64,000 bases of DNA from Rhodobacteraceae bacterium HIMB11. GTDB taxonomy: Bacteria > Pseudomonadota > Alphaproteobacteria > Rhodobacterales > Rhodobacteraceae. A model generated the notes under the pieces. That model made no database searches and was not told the DNA's origin. It was given only the letters and a program-made list of their open reading frames with translations. The position numbers were made by a program, and so were the translations under genes. Positions within the stretch are counted from its first letter, which is position 1, and each line of letters starts with the position of its first letter. Of the stretch, positions 44,206-54,356 are shown piece by piece. The DNA lies in the NCBI GenBank assembly GCA_000472185.1, contig AVDB01000011.1, positions 1 to 64,000 of the forward strand, written 5' to 3'.

Positions 44206-45045
44206 ATGGCATTGCTAAGTTTCGAAAGAAAGTATCGTGTCCGAGGGGGCACATTGATTGGCGGTGATTTATTCGATTTTTGGGTAGGGCCTTTTTACGT
44301 CGGTTTTTTCGGCGTAACGACTGCATTTTTTGCTTTACTTGGAACAATCCTCATTTTTTGGGGTGCGAGCCAGCAAGGTACCTTTAATCCTTGGCTAATA
44401 AATATAGCACCGCCAGATTTAAGTTACGGTTTGGGTATGGCGCCCTTACTAGAAGGAGGATTGTGGCAGATTATCACGATTTGCGCGACAGCGGCTTTCA
44501 TAAGTTGGGCGCTGCGCGAGGTTGAGATTTGTCGTAAACTGGGTATGGGCTATCACGTTCCATTTGCCTTCTCCTTTGCAATATTGGCCTATGTGACATT
44601 GGTTATTTTCAGACCATTGTTAATGGGTGCCTGGGGGCACGGATTTCCATATGGAATCTTCAGCCACCTAGATTGGGTTAGCAACACAGGTTATGCGTAC
44701 CTGCATTTCCACTACAACCCTGCACACATGTTGGCTGTCACCTTGTTCTTTACAACAACGCTTGCATTGGCGTTGCATGGCGCACTGGTTCTAAGTGCGG
44801 CTAACCCTGAAGAGGGTGAAGAAGCGCAAGGCCCAGATAACGAAGACACCTTTTTCCGTGATTTCATCGGCTATTCAGTTGGAACATTGGGCATTCATCG
44901 CGTCGGCTTTTTGCTGGCGATCAATGCTGTGTTCTTCTCGGCCGTATGTATCATCATCTCTGGCCCAGTCTGGACAAAGGGTTGGCCTGAATGGTGGAAC
45001 TGGTGGTTGGAAATGCCAATTTGGCCAAGTCAGATGGGGATGTAA
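44206..45045 (+). CDS. pufL: Photosynthetic reaction centre L subunit
   Basis: The 279-aa five-helix protein binds special-pair and accessory bacteriochlorophylls, bacteriopheophytin and QB. N-terminus [32 protein letters not shown] is diagnostic. The His-containing segments [37 protein letters not shown] and [15 protein letters not shown] supply the chlorophyll and non-haem iron ligands. GGAGAC precedes ATG 44206. pufM follows after 2 nt. Confidence 0.98.
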   Translation: MALLSFERKYRVRGGTLIGGDLFDFWVGPFYVGFFGVTTAFFALLGTILIFWGASQQGTFNPWLINIAPPDLSYGLGMAPLLEGGLWQIITICATAAFISWALREVEICRKLGMGYHVPFAFSFAILAYVTLVIFRPLLMGAWGHGFPYGIFSHLDWVSNTGYAYLHFHYNPAHMLAVTLFFTTTLALALHGALVLSAANPEEGEEAQGPDNEDTFFRDFIGYSVGTLGIHRVGFLLAINAVFFSAVCIIISGPVWTKGWPEWWNWWLEMPIWPSQMGM

Positions 45046-45047
45046 TT

Positions 45048-46034
45048 ATGATTGAGTATCAGAATATATTCACACAAGTGCAGGTCCGCGGACCCGCCGA
45101 AATGGGTGTAGATAACGAAAACAACATGATGTCCGAACGTATCGGCACACCAGGGTTTTCAAATCTTGCTGGATGGCTTGGAAATGCGCAATTGGGGCCT
45201 GTTTACCTTGGTTGGACCGGGGTGATATCGCTCGCCACTGGTTTGCTATGGTTCAACATTGTTGGCTTGAACATGCTTGCGCAGGTTGGTTGGTCAATCC
45301 CGGAGTTTTTGCGCCAATTCTTTTGGTTGGCACTTGAGCCTCCAGGACCTGAGTGGGGTCTGCGCATGCCACCATTGGATCAGGGTGGTTGGTATCTGAT
45401 CAGTTCACTGTTCTTGTTGGTATCAGTCTGCACCTGGTGGCTAAGAACCTATCTATTGGCGCAACAGCACAAGATGGGCAAACACGTCGCATGGGCATTT
45501 GCCTCTGCAATTTGGTTGTTCCTTGTCCTTGGTCTGTTCCGTCCAGTGTTGATGGGTAGTTGGTCAGAGGCCGTTCCATATGGGATTTTCCCACACTTGG
45601 ATTGGACCACTGCATTCTCAATTCGCTACGGCAACCTCTATTATAACCCGTTCCACGCGTTATCGATTGTGTTCTTGTACGGTTCAGTTCTTCTGTTCGC
45701 GATGCACGGTGCAACGATCCTTGCGGTAACTCGTTTTGGTGGCGATCGCGAATTGGAACAAATCTATGATCGAGGAACAGCATCTGAACGTGCTGCATTG
45801 TTCTGGAGATGGACTATGGGCTTTAACGCGACGATGGAGGGTATCCACCGTTGGGCGTGGTGGTTTGCGGTTCTGACCCCGATTACTGGCGGTATTGGTA
45901 TCTTGTTAACAGGAACAGTTGTCGACAACTGGTTTATCTGGGCTCAGGAACATTACTTTGCTCCAATGTATGACGGTTCCTACGGTTATGAAAACTATGG
46001 CTCTTACGAGTCATTCATCGGCCAGGAGGACTAA
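45048..46034 (+). CDS. pufM: Photosynthetic reaction centre M subunit
   Basis: The 328-aa partner of PufL has [57 protein letters not shown] and [18 protein letters not shown]. These carry the His ligands for the special pair and iron, and the Glu ligand region. I use ATG 45048, 2 nt after the pufL stop; the open frame to 44991 lies inside pufL. A C-terminal tail of about 25 residues ([16 protein letters not shown]) extends to the pufC side. pufC starts 2 nt later. Confidence 0.98.
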   Translation: MIEYQNIFTQVQVRGPAEMGVDNENNMMSERIGTPGFSNLAGWLGNAQLGPVYLGWTGVISLATGLLWFNIVGLNMLAQVGWSIPEFLRQFFWLALEPPGPEWGLRMPPLDQGGWYLISSLFLLVSVCTWWLRTYLLAQQHKMGKHVAWAFASAIWLFLVLGLFRPVLMGSWSEAVPYGIFPHLDWTTAFSIRYGNLYYNPFHALSIVFLYGSVLLFAMHGATILAVTRFGGDRELEQIYDRGTASERAALFWRWTMGFNATMEGIHRWAWWFAVLTPITGGIGILLTGTVVDNWFIWAQEHYFAPMYDGSYGYENYGSYESFIGQED

Positions 46035-46036
46035 TC

Positions 46037-47143
46037 ATGTTACCAAGTTGGTTTAATCGTTGGAATGAAGAAAACCCAACAAACGTCTATGGTCCGGCTA
46101 TCTTGATCGGTGCCCTAGGCGGGGCCGTATTCCTGGCAATCATGGTCGTGGTTTTTGGACAGCCTGCTGCAACATCTAGTTTGCAAACAGGTCCGCGGGG
46201 CCAGGGTATGTCGGTCACTGAATTCAACAGTGATTTGGCAACACCTGATCCCGACATTGAGCTTGTTTATGAAAATGAGCCCTATGTTCCAGATGGATCC
46301 GAAGCGCTTGCAAAAGACATTTATCAAAATGTGCAAGTGTTGGGTGATCTAACCGAGGACAACTTTGATCGCTTGATGGGCGCAATGACAGAATGGATCG
46401 CTCCAGAGGAGGGATGTGCATACTGTCACGGTGATGGTGACGTCGAAACCTATGGTGAAGACGCACTTTATACCAAAGTGGTTGCGCGCCGCATGATCCA
46501 GATGACCCAGAACATCAATGAAAATTGGTCGGGTCACGTCAATGCAAACAAAGAAGTCGGCGTAACGTGCTTTACGTGTCACCGTGGTCAGCATGTGCCA
46601 AGTGAAATCTGGTTCAATATTGTTCCTGTGAACGAGGCATCTGCAGGTTGGTCTGCCAATCAGAATCGCGCAACGGTTCTAAGTCAGTCAACTTCATTGC
46701 CATCTGACGCACTGGAAAAGTATCTCTTGGGGTATGAAACAATCGGGGTTCATGATTATGAATCACGCGTTGCGAATGAACCTGGTGATCCACTTATCCA
46801 GAATGCTGAGCGCACGTATTCACTGATGAACTACTTCTCGAACTCATTGGGACGCAACTGTGTGCTATGTCACAACACCCGCGCTTTCTATGATGCAGAG
46901 CAGGTAACACCTCAGTGGGGTACAGCATCGCTTGGTATCGGTATGGTCCAAGAAATGAACAACGACTATCTTGTTCCATTGCAGGATGTGTATCCAGAAA
47001 CGCGTCTTGGTCCAGTACATGGTGATGCGCCTAAAGCGGCATGTAAAACATGTCACAAAGGGTATCAGCAGCCGCTACAAGGCACGAACGTAATCAAAGA
47101 TTGGCCAGAGCTCGCGACGACAGGCGCGCCAGTCTATGAATAA
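46037..47143 (+). CDS. pufC: Reaction-centre tetrahaem cytochrome c subunit
   Basis: The 368-aa periplasmic donor to the special pair has four haem sites: CAYCH (127-131), CFTCH (178-182), CVLCH (275-279) and CKTCH (336-340). Residues 20-40 (PAILIGALGGAVFLAIMVVVF) form an uncleaved anchor helix; no lipobox Cys is present, unlike the Blastochloris type. Electrons come from cytochrome c2 (cycA, 26.1 kb). pufC occupies the position where Rhodobacter has pufX. A terminator follows the stop. Confidence 0.97.
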   Translation: MLPSWFNRWNEENPTNVYGPAILIGALGGAVFLAIMVVVFGQPAATSSLQTGPRGQGMSVTEFNSDLATPDPDIELVYENEPYVPDGSEALAKDIYQNVQVLGDLTEDNFDRLMGAMTEWIAPEEGCAYCHGDGDVETYGEDALYTKVVARRMIQMTQNINENWSGHVNANKEVGVTCFTCHRGQHVPSEIWFNIVPVNEASAGWSANQNRATVLSQSTSLPSDALEKYLLGYETIGVHDYESRVANEPGDPLIQNAERTYSLMNYFSNSLGRNCVLCHNTRAFYDAEQVTPQWGTASLGIGMVQEMNNDYLVPLQDVYPETRLGPVHGDAPKAACKTCHKGYQQPLQGTNVIKDWPELATTGAPVYE

Positions 47144-47148
47144 GAATT

Positions 47149-47178
47149 GGCCGCGCGGTTTCGCGCGGCCATTCGTTT
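47149..47178 (+). terminator. Terminator after pufC
   Basis: GGCCGCGCG (47149-47157), loop GTTT, CGCGCGGCC (47162-47170), followed by ATTCGTTT. The 9-bp G+C stem directly after the pufC stop should end or strongly attenuate the puf transcript before dxs. Confidence 0.75.
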
Positions 47179-47282
47179 GGGGGCGATCCCAAACACATTC
47201 CATCCCTCCCTGTTGACTACAGGAGCCTGGCGTCGCGTTTGCATGAGCAAGCCGGCGCCCCTTTTTTCTGAAGGAACGCGCT

Positions 47283-49211
47283 ATGCAGACAAAATTATTG
47301 GACACGGTACACAGCCCATCTGATTTAAAGCGAATGTCAGATCGTGACCTAGGCGTGTTGGCGCGCGAGGTACGGAATGAAGTTATTGAAACGGTTTCAC
47401 AGACCGGTGGTCATTTGGGGTCCTCGTTGGGCGTTGTTGAATTGACGGTTGCAATTCACGCGGTGTTTAATGCGCCCTTTGACAAATTGGTTTGGGATGT
47501 GGGACATCAATGTTACCCGCATAAAATTTTAACTGGGCGTCGCAGTCAGATGAAAACACTTCGTCAGACGGACGGAATAAGTGGTTTCACCAAAAGAAGC
47601 GAAAGCGAATATGATCCTTTCGGTGCGGCACACAGTTCAACCTCAATTTCGGCGGCTCTTGGGTTTGCCCTTGCGCGCAAACACGGTCAGCCCACGGGGG
47701 ACGCGATCGCCGTCATTGGGGACGGGTCAATTTCTGCGGGAATGGCCTATGAGGCGTTGAATAACGCTGGCAGTGAGAAAGAGCGACTGTTCGTCATTTT
47801 GAATGACAATGAAATGTCAATCGCACCGCCTGTCGGGGCGATGTCGTCCTACCTGTCGCGGGTCAACAGCAACGATGTCTTTGGAAAGTTAAAAGAGATT
47901 GGTGAAAGTCTGGATGATCACCTACCGTTCAAATTGCGTGATCATGCACGACGCGCCAAGCAGCTGGTGACAGGGACAATTGGACAAGCGACATTGTTCG
48001 AAGAGCTTGGTTTTGACTACATAGGTCCAATTGATGGGCATGATATGGAACAACTTCTAACCACGCTTCGCGCGGTCAAAGGGCGTGCGAATGGGCCCGT
48101 ATTGATCCATGTTTGCACAAAAAAGGGGTATGGCTATGCGCCTGCTGAAAATTCGGCCGATAAATATCACGGGGTTTCAAAGTTTGATGTATCGACAGGT
48201 GTGCAGAAAAAGACGCCTGCGAATTCGCCCTCGTATACAAGCGTGTTTGGTAAATCCCTTCTTGCCGAAGCCAAAGAGGATAACCGCGTGGTTGCCGTTA
48301 CAGCGGCGATGCCCTCTGGAACTGGCGTTGATATTCTAGCCAAAGAATACCCCCGTCGAGTGTATGATGTGGGCATTGCAGAACAGCACGCGGTTACATT
48401 CGCCGCAGGGTTGGCCGCAACAGGGATGAAGCCGTTTTGCGCGATCTATTCAACGTTCCTACAGCGTGCCTATGATCAAATTGTCCATGATGTAGCGTTG
48501 CAAAACCTACCCGTTCGATTTGCGATTGATCGTGCAGGTTTGGTTGGTGCGGATGGGCCAACACATGGTGGGATTTTGGATATTTCTTATATGGCGAATA
48601 TGCCAAATATGACCGTTATGGCAGCAAGTGACGAGGCCGAACTTGCGCATATGGTACGTACAGCCGCCGAATATGATGATGGCCCCATTTGTTTCCGTTA
48701 TCCGCGCGGGACAGGTCCAGGTGTTTCTGTTCCAACACGCGGTGAACCGCTTGAGATTGGTAAAGGGCGCGTTGTAAAAACGGGAACCGATCTGGCGATC
48801 CTATCATTTGGTGCACATCTTGAGGTGGCTCTTGAAGCGGCACAGCTGCTTGAGCAACATTGTATAAGTGTGACTGTGGCTGACGCACGTTTTGCAAAGC
48901 CGCTTGATACAGATCTTGTTGATAGGTTGGTTGCATCACACGCAGCGGTCTTAACACTTGAACAAGGTTCAATGGGTGGATTTGGCGCGATCATTCTGCA
49001 ACATTTGGCGGTGACAGGTCAGTTGGCTGACGGGATGAATATTGATACAGTTTTCTTGCCAGACCGATTTATCGATCAGGGATCGCCTGATGATATGTAT
49101 CGCGATGCTGAGATGAGCCTCTCTCACGTTTTTGATCGTTGTATTGGGGTGCTTCAGCGTTCTGATGCGCAAAAATCGGCACACTCACGGCAAAGTGTAA
49201 ATAATAATTGA
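47283..49211 (+). CDS. dxs: 1-deoxy-D-xylulose-5-phosphate synthase
   Basis: The 642-aa thiamine-diphosphate enzyme makes DXP from pyruvate and glyceraldehyde-3-phosphate, first step of the MEP pathway. It has [17 protein letters not shown], the ThDP motif [19 protein letters not shown] (about 145-163), the transketolase central segment [17 protein letters not shown], and [26 protein letters not shown] precedes ATG 47283. A dxs after puf is common in Rhodobacteraceae clusters and supplies IPP for CrtE. Confidence 0.96.
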   Translation: MQTKLLDTVHSPSDLKRMSDRDLGVLAREVRNEVIETVSQTGGHLGSSLGVVELTVAIHAVFNAPFDKLVWDVGHQCYPHKILTGRRSQMKTLRQTDGISGFTKRSESEYDPFGAAHSSTSISAALGFALARKHGQPTGDAIAVIGDGSISAGMAYEALNNAGSEKERLFVILNDNEMSIAPPVGAMSSYLSRVNSNDVFGKLKEIGESLDDHLPFKLRDHARRAKQLVTGTIGQATLFEELGFDYIGPIDGHDMEQLLTTLRAVKGRANGPVLIHVCTKKGYGYAPAENSADKYHGVSKFDVSTGVQKKTPANSPSYTSVFGKSLLAEAKEDNRVVAVTAAMPSGTGVDILAKEYPRRVYDVGIAEQHAVTFAAGLAATGMKPFCAIYSTFLQRAYDQIVHDVALQNLPVRFAIDRAGLVGADGPTHGGILDISYMANMPNMTVMAASDEAELAHMVRTAAEYDDGPICFRYPRGTGPGVSVPTRGEPLEIGKGRVVKTGTDLAILSFGAHLEVALEAAQLLEQHCISVTVADARFAKPLDTDLVDRLVASHAAVLTLEQGSMGGFGAIILQHLAVTGQLADGMNIDTVFLPDRFIDQGSPDDMYRDAEMSLSHVFDRCIGVLQRSDAQKSAHSRQSVNNN

Positions 49212-49279
49212 CATATTGTGTGCTACTGTGCTTGCATGGCGGTGCCTAATACATTTCCTTAGCATTGGAAAAGGCAGTG

Positions 49280-49317
49280 ACTGAGAGCTTCATGCGTCGT
49301 TCGAAGCTCTCAGTCCG
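49280..49317. terminator. Strong hairpin downstream of dxs (bidirectional candidate)
   Basis: ACTGAGAGCTTC (49280-49291) and GAAGCTCTCAGT (49303-49314) form a perfect 12-bp stem with an 11-nt loop. CCGTTT follows on the plus strand, and CACTGCCTTTT on the minus strand. It can end dxs transcription and any leftward transcript from the 49.5-kb PpsR box. Confidence 0.7.
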
Positions 49318-49337
49318 TTTCCAAGAAATCTCCAGTC

Positions 49338-49431
49338 GTATTCAAACGAAGCATAATTCTACTGTTTCATATACATAGATGAAATTGGCGGACGATTGAG
49401 AGTTTGAATACAACGGTTTTATCGTCCGCCA
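49338..49431. other. Interlocking inverted repeats, possible structured RNA
   Basis: An 11-bp repeat TGGCGGACGAT (49386-49396) / ATCGTCCGCCA (49421-49431) encloses a loop. The loop's GTTTGAATAC (49402-49411) is complementary to GTATTCAAAC (49338-49347) outside the stem. The two pairings can coexist as a pseudoknot-like fold or exchange. No open reading frame of note lies here. Confidence 0.45.
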
Positions 49432-49532
49432 TCGTATCGCGCATAACATCTTTGTAGCCAACAAAAGGAGCTGCACGCTACGTGCTTAAACAGAGGGTCT
49501 AAGCAGGTTCATTCTTTATCAAAAATAAAATA

Positions 49533-49550
49533 TGTCAATAAATATTTACA
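49533..49550. promoter_or_regulatory. Orphan PpsR-type operator downstream of dxs
   Basis: TGTCAATAAATATTTACA is an exact TGT-N12-ACA palindrome. On the minus strand it ends in TTGACA, the same overlap of operator and -35 seen at bchF and bchC, but pointing left. The surrounding 396-nt gap (49212-49607) contains no recognised gene other than the structural elements listed separately. The YdeI-like gene at its right is transcribed toward it, so it is not the target. Confidence 0.65.
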
Positions 49551-49607
49551 CATTTTGCAAAGCGTGAATTTTGTAAACGCTTTCATCAGCTTTACTCACG
49601 CCAATTC

Positions 49608-50192
49608 TTACATTTGCGGTATCCGCTTTTCTGCTTTGCATTCTGAGAAAATAGAATCCAGACGTTTTTGTCGCGTCTTTTCGGTTTTTGCGGATTTGAG
49701 CCAGCGCAAGATATTGCGTTTGTATGATGGTGGGCAAGTCTCGAAATAGGTGGCTGCGGTTGGATCTTTGTCTAGCAAGATTTGCAAGTCATCGGGAACG
49801 ACCAATGCATCGACATCTTGCATAACATCCCACAGGCCCAACCGTTTAGATTGTGTGATCGCCTCGCGTCCCGCCGGCTGCATCCGGCCCGCGGCGACTA
49901 ATTGCCCTGCCCGTTGTTTGTAGGTCGCACTCCAGCTATTGGTTTTTCTTGGGGAGATAAGCTGCATCGTTCGCTGATCGTCTAGCTTTCGTCGAATGCC
50001 GTCAGTCCAGCCGTATGCGATTAGCGCGTCCAAAACTTGTTCGCGGGACAGGTATTTTTGTGGCGTAGATTTCTTAAAGGTGATTAGCCACACACTGTCC
50101 TGTGAACCAAAGTTGTGCGATAACCAAACCCACAAGTCGTGTTCGGTTGTGATTTCTACAGACGAAAAATTTTCAGTTTTAATCGCGCCCAT
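49608..50192 (-). CDS. YdeI/OmdA-family protein
   Basis: The 194-aa soluble protein resembles the YdeI / OmpD-associated (OmdA) family often annotated as bacteriocin-protection protein. Visible are the N-terminal VWLITFKKSTPQKYLSREQVLDALIAYGWTDG and SATYKQRAGQLVAAGRMQPAG, and the C-terminal PPSYKRNILRWLKSAKTEKTRQKRLD. The biochemical role is not established. It lies outside the photosynthesis cluster proper and begins 51 nt downstream of the Nudix gene on the same strand. Confidence 0.8.
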   Translation of the reverse strand: MGAIKTENFSSVEITTEHDLWVWLSHNFGSQDSVWLITFKKSTPQKYLSREQVLDALIAYGWTDGIRRKLDDQRTMQLISPRKTNSWSATYKQRAGQLVAAGRMQPAGREAITQSKRLGLWDVMQDVDALVVPDDLQILLDKDPTAATYFETCPPSYKRNILRWLKSAKTEKTRQKRLDSIFSECKAEKRIPQM

Positions 50193-50243
50193 CGATGTCC
50201 CTTTACATACTATTTATAGCTACGAAGAGAATGCAGGATACGA

Positions 50244-50726
50244 TCACATATTTATGCGGCTTTGACTTTTAAGTTGCTTTAAGATTGGCTTTAGCTCGGG
50301 CTGTTTCAGTTTGCGAATTGCGGTGTTTACGCCCACCCAACGCAATTTTCGTTGCCCACGTTCAGGGAAGTTTTTCGAAAGTTTTGCGGTTTCAAAGCTA
50401 AATAATTGCATTTCAATGGGTTGGTGGGTGCCGTCCTTCATAACCTTGTTGTATCGCAACGACCCACAATGCATCGGATCACTTTTGATGCGCTTGACTC
50501 CGGCTTCTTCCCAGGCTTCGATCAAGGCAGCCTCGCTATCGGGTGTGTTTTCCATGGGCCACCCTTTGGGCAGGATCCAGCGACCTGTTCCGCGACTGGT
50601 GATTATCAGGATTTTGATGCCAGATTTCGTGCGTCGATATGCGATTGCGCCAACCTGTTTTCTGGGTTTTCGCTTTTTGAAGCTGTTCTTGCCTTTTGGG
50701 ATTTGTGGCTGTGTTCTATGCTTCAA
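50244..50726 (-). CDS. Nudix hydrolase
   Basis: The 160-aa protein has a Lys/Arg-rich start (KGKNSFKKRKPRKQVGAIAYR) and a Nudix box GWPMENTPDSEAALIEAWEEAGV at about residues 54-76. The Glu cluster EAWEEAG is kept, while the usual Arg of REUXEE is replaced. The PKGW lead-in resembles the diphosphoinositol/dinucleoside polyphosphate group. Substrate is unknown. The ATG overlaps the FAH-family stop by 11 nt. Confidence 0.85.
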   Translation of the reverse strand: MKHRTQPQIPKGKNSFKKRKPRKQVGAIAYRRTKSGIKILIITSRGTGRWILPKGWPMENTPDSEAALIEAWEEAGVKRIKSDPMHCGSLRYNKVMKDGTHQPIEMQLFSFETAKLSKNFPERGQRKLRWVGVNTAIRKLKQPELKPILKQLKSQSRINM

Positions 50727-51420
50727 CGGTCACAACCAAATTTGATAGCCCTGCGATGCGCGCGTCCATCTTGTCACCTATCACGACAGGACCGACGCCT
50801 GCGGGTGTTCCCGTCATGATCACGTCGCCAGCTTGCATGGTATAATATTTGCTCAGATCGCAAATGATGTCTGGAACTGAATGGATCATGTCCGACAAAT
50901 GCGCGCTTTGAACGGGTTCATCGTTTACGAACAGTTCAATTTTCTGTGGGCCGATATAACCAAAATTTTCCTTGGGTGTAATGGTGCCGATGACCGCAGA
51001 TTGTTCAACATCCTTTGCCAAATCCCACGGGCGGCGCTTTTCCTTGGCAACGGTCTGCAGATCGCGGCGTGTCATGTCCAATCCACAGGCGTACCCAAAA
51101 ACGTGATCCATCGTGGCGTCAGCGGTGATATTGTGCCCAGCCTTTCCAATAAATACCACAAACTCAACCTCGTGATGATAATTCTGCGTGCCAGTTGGAT
51201 ATTTTATCTTCGGATGCCCGTGAGTGACGGATTGCGGGGATTTTGTGAAATAAAAGGGGGCAGTTCGATCAACTGTGTTCCCCATTTCGGCTGCGTGTTT
51301 TGCATAGTTGCGCCCAACGCAAAACACGCGGTTGACTGGAAAAACATGCGTATTTCCATCAATTCCAACAGACGTATTTGGCCGCAACTCAAAAAGGGAT
51401 TGTGCCACGATAACTCTCAT
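50716..51420 (-). CDS. Fumarylacetoacetate hydrolase family protein
   Basis: About 234 aa from ATG 51420. The FAH fold is shown by VNRVFCVGRNYAKHAAEMG, the metal-binding segment NYHHEVEFVVFIG, GYACGLDMTRRDLQ and the C-terminal MQAGDVIMTGTPAGVGPV. Family members include fumarylpyruvate hydrolases and oxaloacetate tautomerase/decarboxylase-type enzymes, so the exact reaction is open. The frame extends to 51465 but lacks a better start. Confidence 0.87.
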   Translation of the reverse strand: MRVIVAQSLFELRPNTSVGIDGNTHVFPVNRVFCVGRNYAKHAAEMGNTVDRTAPFYFTKSPQSVTHGHPKIKYPTGTQNYHHEVEFVVFIGKAGHNITADATMDHVFGYACGLDMTRRDLQTVAKEKRRPWDLAKDVEQSAVIGTITPKENFGYIGPQKIELFVNDEPVQSAHLSDMIHSVPDIICDLSKYYTMQAGDVIMTGTPAGVGPVVIGDKMDARIAGLSNLVVTVEA

Positions 51421-51573
51421 TTTTATACTTCTTCTTATCGTAGATGGGACAGAATCTGAGTGCAAGCGGTATCAAGAGTATGCTCTCGCGCCTTCACCTT
51501 GTTGTGAGGGGGGCTTACTTTTTGCGCAAGTGGTCTAGACTAATGATATCCTCATTTCCAAAAGGACCCAGAG

Positions 51574-52233
51574 ATGTTTGCCAACGTGAAAAAATACAAA
51601 ACTCTTGCCATGGCGATTGCCACGTCAGCTATCCTTGCCACTTTTGGCCCAAAGACTGCGGATGCTGCGACGGACACCCTGATTGTTGCAGGGGGTTGTT
51701 TTTGGTGTGTTGAGGCCGATTTTGAAAAAGTTGATGGTGTGATCGAAGTAACATCTGGCTACACAGGCGGTAAAACCAAGAACCCAACATATAAAGAGGT
51801 CACACGAGGCGGCACGGGCCATTATGAGGCGGTTGAGATTTCATTTGATCCCGCCGTTGTTTCGGTTGAAACATTACTGCATGCCTTTTTACGAAGTGTT
51901 GATCCAACTGATGATGGGGGGCAGTTCTGTGATCGCGGTGACAGCTATCGTACAGCGATTTTCGCAACCCCTGCCCAGCGGAGCGCAGCAAATCAGGCGA
52001 TCAAACAGGCCGAGGCAGATTTGGGTCAGACCATCGTAACCCCCGTGTTGGATCGAACTGCATACTATGTGGCCGAGGATTATCACCAAGATTACTATAA
52101 ATTGGATACGCGTGTGCTGACGCGTTTTGGATATCGCAAGCAATCGGATGTTTATAATCTATATCGCGATGCATGTGGGCGTGATCAAACGGTGCGTGAA
52201 CTTTGGGGGTCTGCCGCACCCTTTGCGAAATAG
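51574..52233 (+). CDS. msrA: Peptide methionine (S)-S-oxide reductase, exported
   Basis: The 219-aa protein has a signal peptide (residues 1-31, [21 protein letters not shown]) and then the MsrA domain. The catalytic motif is GGCFWC (40-45), followed by [19 protein letters not shown] and [13 protein letters not shown]. It repairs oxidised methionine in periplasmic proteins, sensible beside photosynthetic and respiratory complexes. AAAGGACCCAGAG precedes ATG 51574. It is monocistronic by appearance, with petA 210 nt further. Confidence 0.93.
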   Translation: MFANVKKYKTLAMAIATSAILATFGPKTADAATDTLIVAGGCFWCVEADFEKVDGVIEVTSGYTGGKTKNPTYKEVTRGGTGHYEAVEISFDPAVVSVETLLHAFLRSVDPTDDGGQFCDRGDSYRTAIFATPAQRSAANQAIKQAEADLGQTIVTPVLDRTAYYVAEDYHQDYYKLDTRVLTRFGYRKQSDVYNLYRDACGRDQTVRELWGSAAPFAK

Positions 52234-52443
52234 AATCACTCTTTGCCGTTTATTTGCCTGCCCGCATACCGAAAACGGTCAAAATGCGCCTTTTCGTGCG
52301 ACACGACAGCGCGAAAAACAGAGGAATACAAATGTACGCTGGACTTCCTAAAATTCCTCGCTAAAACGCAGCGAGGAAAGTCCGTTATTCTACGGATATA
52401 ACCGGTATGGTCGAATGACTAGCCTAACAATGGAGTATACCTC

Positions 52444-53004
52444 GTGTCACATGCAGACGATCACGAAGGCACACGCCGCGATTTTATCTACTACGCGACA
52501 GCTGGTGCTGGTGCCGTTGTAACAGGGGCCGCAGTATGGCCGCTTGTCAACCAAATGAACCCTTCAGCGGACGTCCGCGCCTTGGCGTCGATCCGTGTTG
52601 ATGTGGCCGACGTTGAGCCGGGTACGCAGCTGACTGTTAAGTGGTTGGGTAAGCCTGTGTTTATTCGTCGCCGTACAGAAGAAGAAATCGCAGAAGCACG
52701 TCAAGTTGCCTTGGACGATTTGGCGGATGCTGACTCACGCAACGAAAACGTGCCAGGTTCTGACGCATCTGACGAAAACCGCAGCTTGGACGAAGCAGGC
52801 GAATGGTTGGTCATGATGGGTGTGTGTACACACCTTGGCTGTGTGCCACTGGGCGACGGCGCGGGCGATTTCAATGGCTGGTTCTGCCCATGCCACGGTT
52901 CACACTACGATACTTCTGGTCGTATCCGTAAAGGTCCAGCACCAACAAACTTGCCTGTACCTGTCGCGGAATTTGTCGACGCAACAACAATCAAACTAGG
53001 TTAA
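52444..53004 (+). CDS. petA: Cytochrome bc1 complex Rieske iron-sulfur subunit
   Basis: The 186-aa protein has an N-terminal TRRDF motif and a membrane anchor (residues 16-36), and the [2Fe-2S] motifs CTHLGC and CPCHGSHYD. It passes electrons from quinol to cytochrome c1 in cyclic photosynthetic and respiratory flow. The start is GTG 52444 ([13 protein letters not shown] matches the family start), with TGGAG upstream. It is first of petABC, with petB 14 nt downstream. Confidence 0.96.
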   Translation: MSHADDHEGTRRDFIYYATAGAGAVVTGAAVWPLVNQMNPSADVRALASIRVDVADVEPGTQLTVKWLGKPVFIRRRTEEEIAEARQVALDDLADADSRNENVPGSDASDENRSLDEAGEWLVMMGVCTHLGCVPLGDGAGDFNGWFCPCHGSHYDTSGRIRKGPAPTNLPVPVAEFVDATTIKLG

Positions 53005-53018
53005 GGGAGAGCTTAGAG

Positions 53019-54341
53019 ATGGCTGGAATTCCTCACGACCACTACGAACCAAAAGGTAACTTTGCCAAAGCTGTGCATTCACGCTTGCCAATTGTTGGCC
53101 TTTTGTACGACACACTTATGATACCAACTCCGAAAAATCTGAACTGGATGTGGATTTGGGGCATTGTTCTGACATTTTGTTTGGGACTTCAAATTGTAAC
53201 AGGCATCGTTTTGGCGATGCACTACACTCCACACGTTGATAATGCGTTTGCATCTGTTGAACACATTATGCGTAACGTGAACGGCGGTCACATGATCCGC
53301 TATTTGCACATGAATGGTGCATCATTGTTCTTCATCGCGGTCTATGCGCACATTTTCCGTGGTTTGTACTACGGTTCATATAAGGCGCCGCGCGAAATCA
53401 CATGGATCATTGGTATGCTGATCTATCTATTGATGATGGGTACAGCGTTCATGGGCTACGTTCTTCCATGGGGTCAGATGTCCTTCTGGGGCGCGACCGT
53501 GATCACAGGTCTATTTGGTGCGATCCCATTCGTGGGTGATGCGATCCAAACACTGTTGTTGGGTGGTCCGGCCGTTGATAACGCGACATTGAACCGCTTC
53601 TTCTCATTGCACTATCTATTCCCATTCTTGATCGCAGGTTTAGTCATGGTGCATATCTGGGCATTCCACACCACTGGTAACAACAACCCAACAGGTGTTG
53701 AAGTTCGCCGCGGTTCAAAAGAAGAAGCCAAGAAAGACACAGTTCCGTTCTGGCCATATTACGTGATCAAAGACTTGTTCGCATTGGCCGTGATTTTGGC
53801 GGTATTCTTTGCAATCGTAGGCTTTATGCCAAACTACTTGGGTCACCCAGACAACTACATCGAGGCAAACCCGCTTGCGACACCTGCGCATATTGTTCCC
53901 GAATGGTACTTCTTGCCGTTTTACGCAATCTTACGTGCGTTCACTGCAGATGTTTGGGCCGTTCAGTTGGTTTCATTCGTCACCGGTGGAATTGTTGATG
54001 CGAAATTCTTTGGTGTGCTTGCAATGTTTGGTGCGATCGCGGTTATGGCGCTAGCTCCGTGGTTGGACACATCAAGCGTACGTTCAGCACGCTATCGTCC
54101 ACAATTGAAGTTGTGGTTCTGGATCTTGGTTGCAGACTTCTTCTTCTTGATGTGGTTGGGTGCGATGCCAGCAGAAGAACCATATGCATCGCTATCATTG
54201 ATTGGTTCAGCATACTGGTTTGGATACTTCCTAATTATCCTTCCATTGTTGGGCGTCCTAGAAAAGCCTGCACCACAGCCAGCGACGATCGAGGACGATT
54301 TCGACGCGCATTATGGCAAAGCTGAAACGCCAGCTGAGTAA
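53019..54341 (+). CDS. petB: Cytochrome b of the bc1 complex
   Basis: The 440-aa eight-helix protein has haem-b histidine pairs in [23 protein letters not shown] and [23 protein letters not shown]. The Qo-site PEWYF motif is in [36 protein letters not shown] is also diagnostic. The C-terminal extension ends with acidic [30 protein letters not shown] precedes the ATG. It is central in petABC. Confidence 0.97.
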   Translation: MAGIPHDHYEPKGNFAKAVHSRLPIVGLLYDTLMIPTPKNLNWMWIWGIVLTFCLGLQIVTGIVLAMHYTPHVDNAFASVEHIMRNVNGGHMIRYLHMNGASLFFIAVYAHIFRGLYYGSYKAPREITWIIGMLIYLLMMGTAFMGYVLPWGQMSFWGATVITGLFGAIPFVGDAIQTLLLGGPAVDNATLNRFFSLHYLFPFLIAGLVMVHIWAFHTTGNNNPTGVEVRRGSKEEAKKDTVPFWPYYVIKDLFALAVILAVFFAIVGFMPNYLGHPDNYIEANPLATPAHIVPEWYFLPFYAILRAFTADVWAVQLVSFVTGGIVDAKFFGVLAMFGAIAVMALAPWLDTSSVRSARYRPQLKLWFWILVADFFFLMWLGAMPAEEPYASLSLIGSAYWFGYFLIILPLLGVLEKPAPQPATIEDDFDAHYGKAETPAE

Positions 54342-54356
54342 GAAAAGGGACTGAAA

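Larger units (their letters stand above)
49280..49503 (-). ncRNA. Candidate leftward small RNA controlled by the orphan PpsR box
   Basis: Leftward transcription from about 49503 would run through the interlocking inverted repeats and stop at the hairpin near 49280, giving roughly 225 nt without a convincing ORF. Support is the operator/-35 architecture at 49533-49550 and the structured sequence only. This is inference. The -10 (AGAATG, 17 nt from TTGACA) is poor. Confidence 0.25.

Noticed and set aside
46037-47143. Search for pufX after pufM
   Set aside because: The gene after pufM encodes a clear four-haem PufC; no short PufX-like frame is present.
49486-49512. Eight-codon leader peptide (MNLLRPSV) on the minus strand near the orphan PpsR box
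   Set aside because: Its ATG overlaps the predicted -10, so it would not be within the proposed transcript, and it has no ribosome-binding site.
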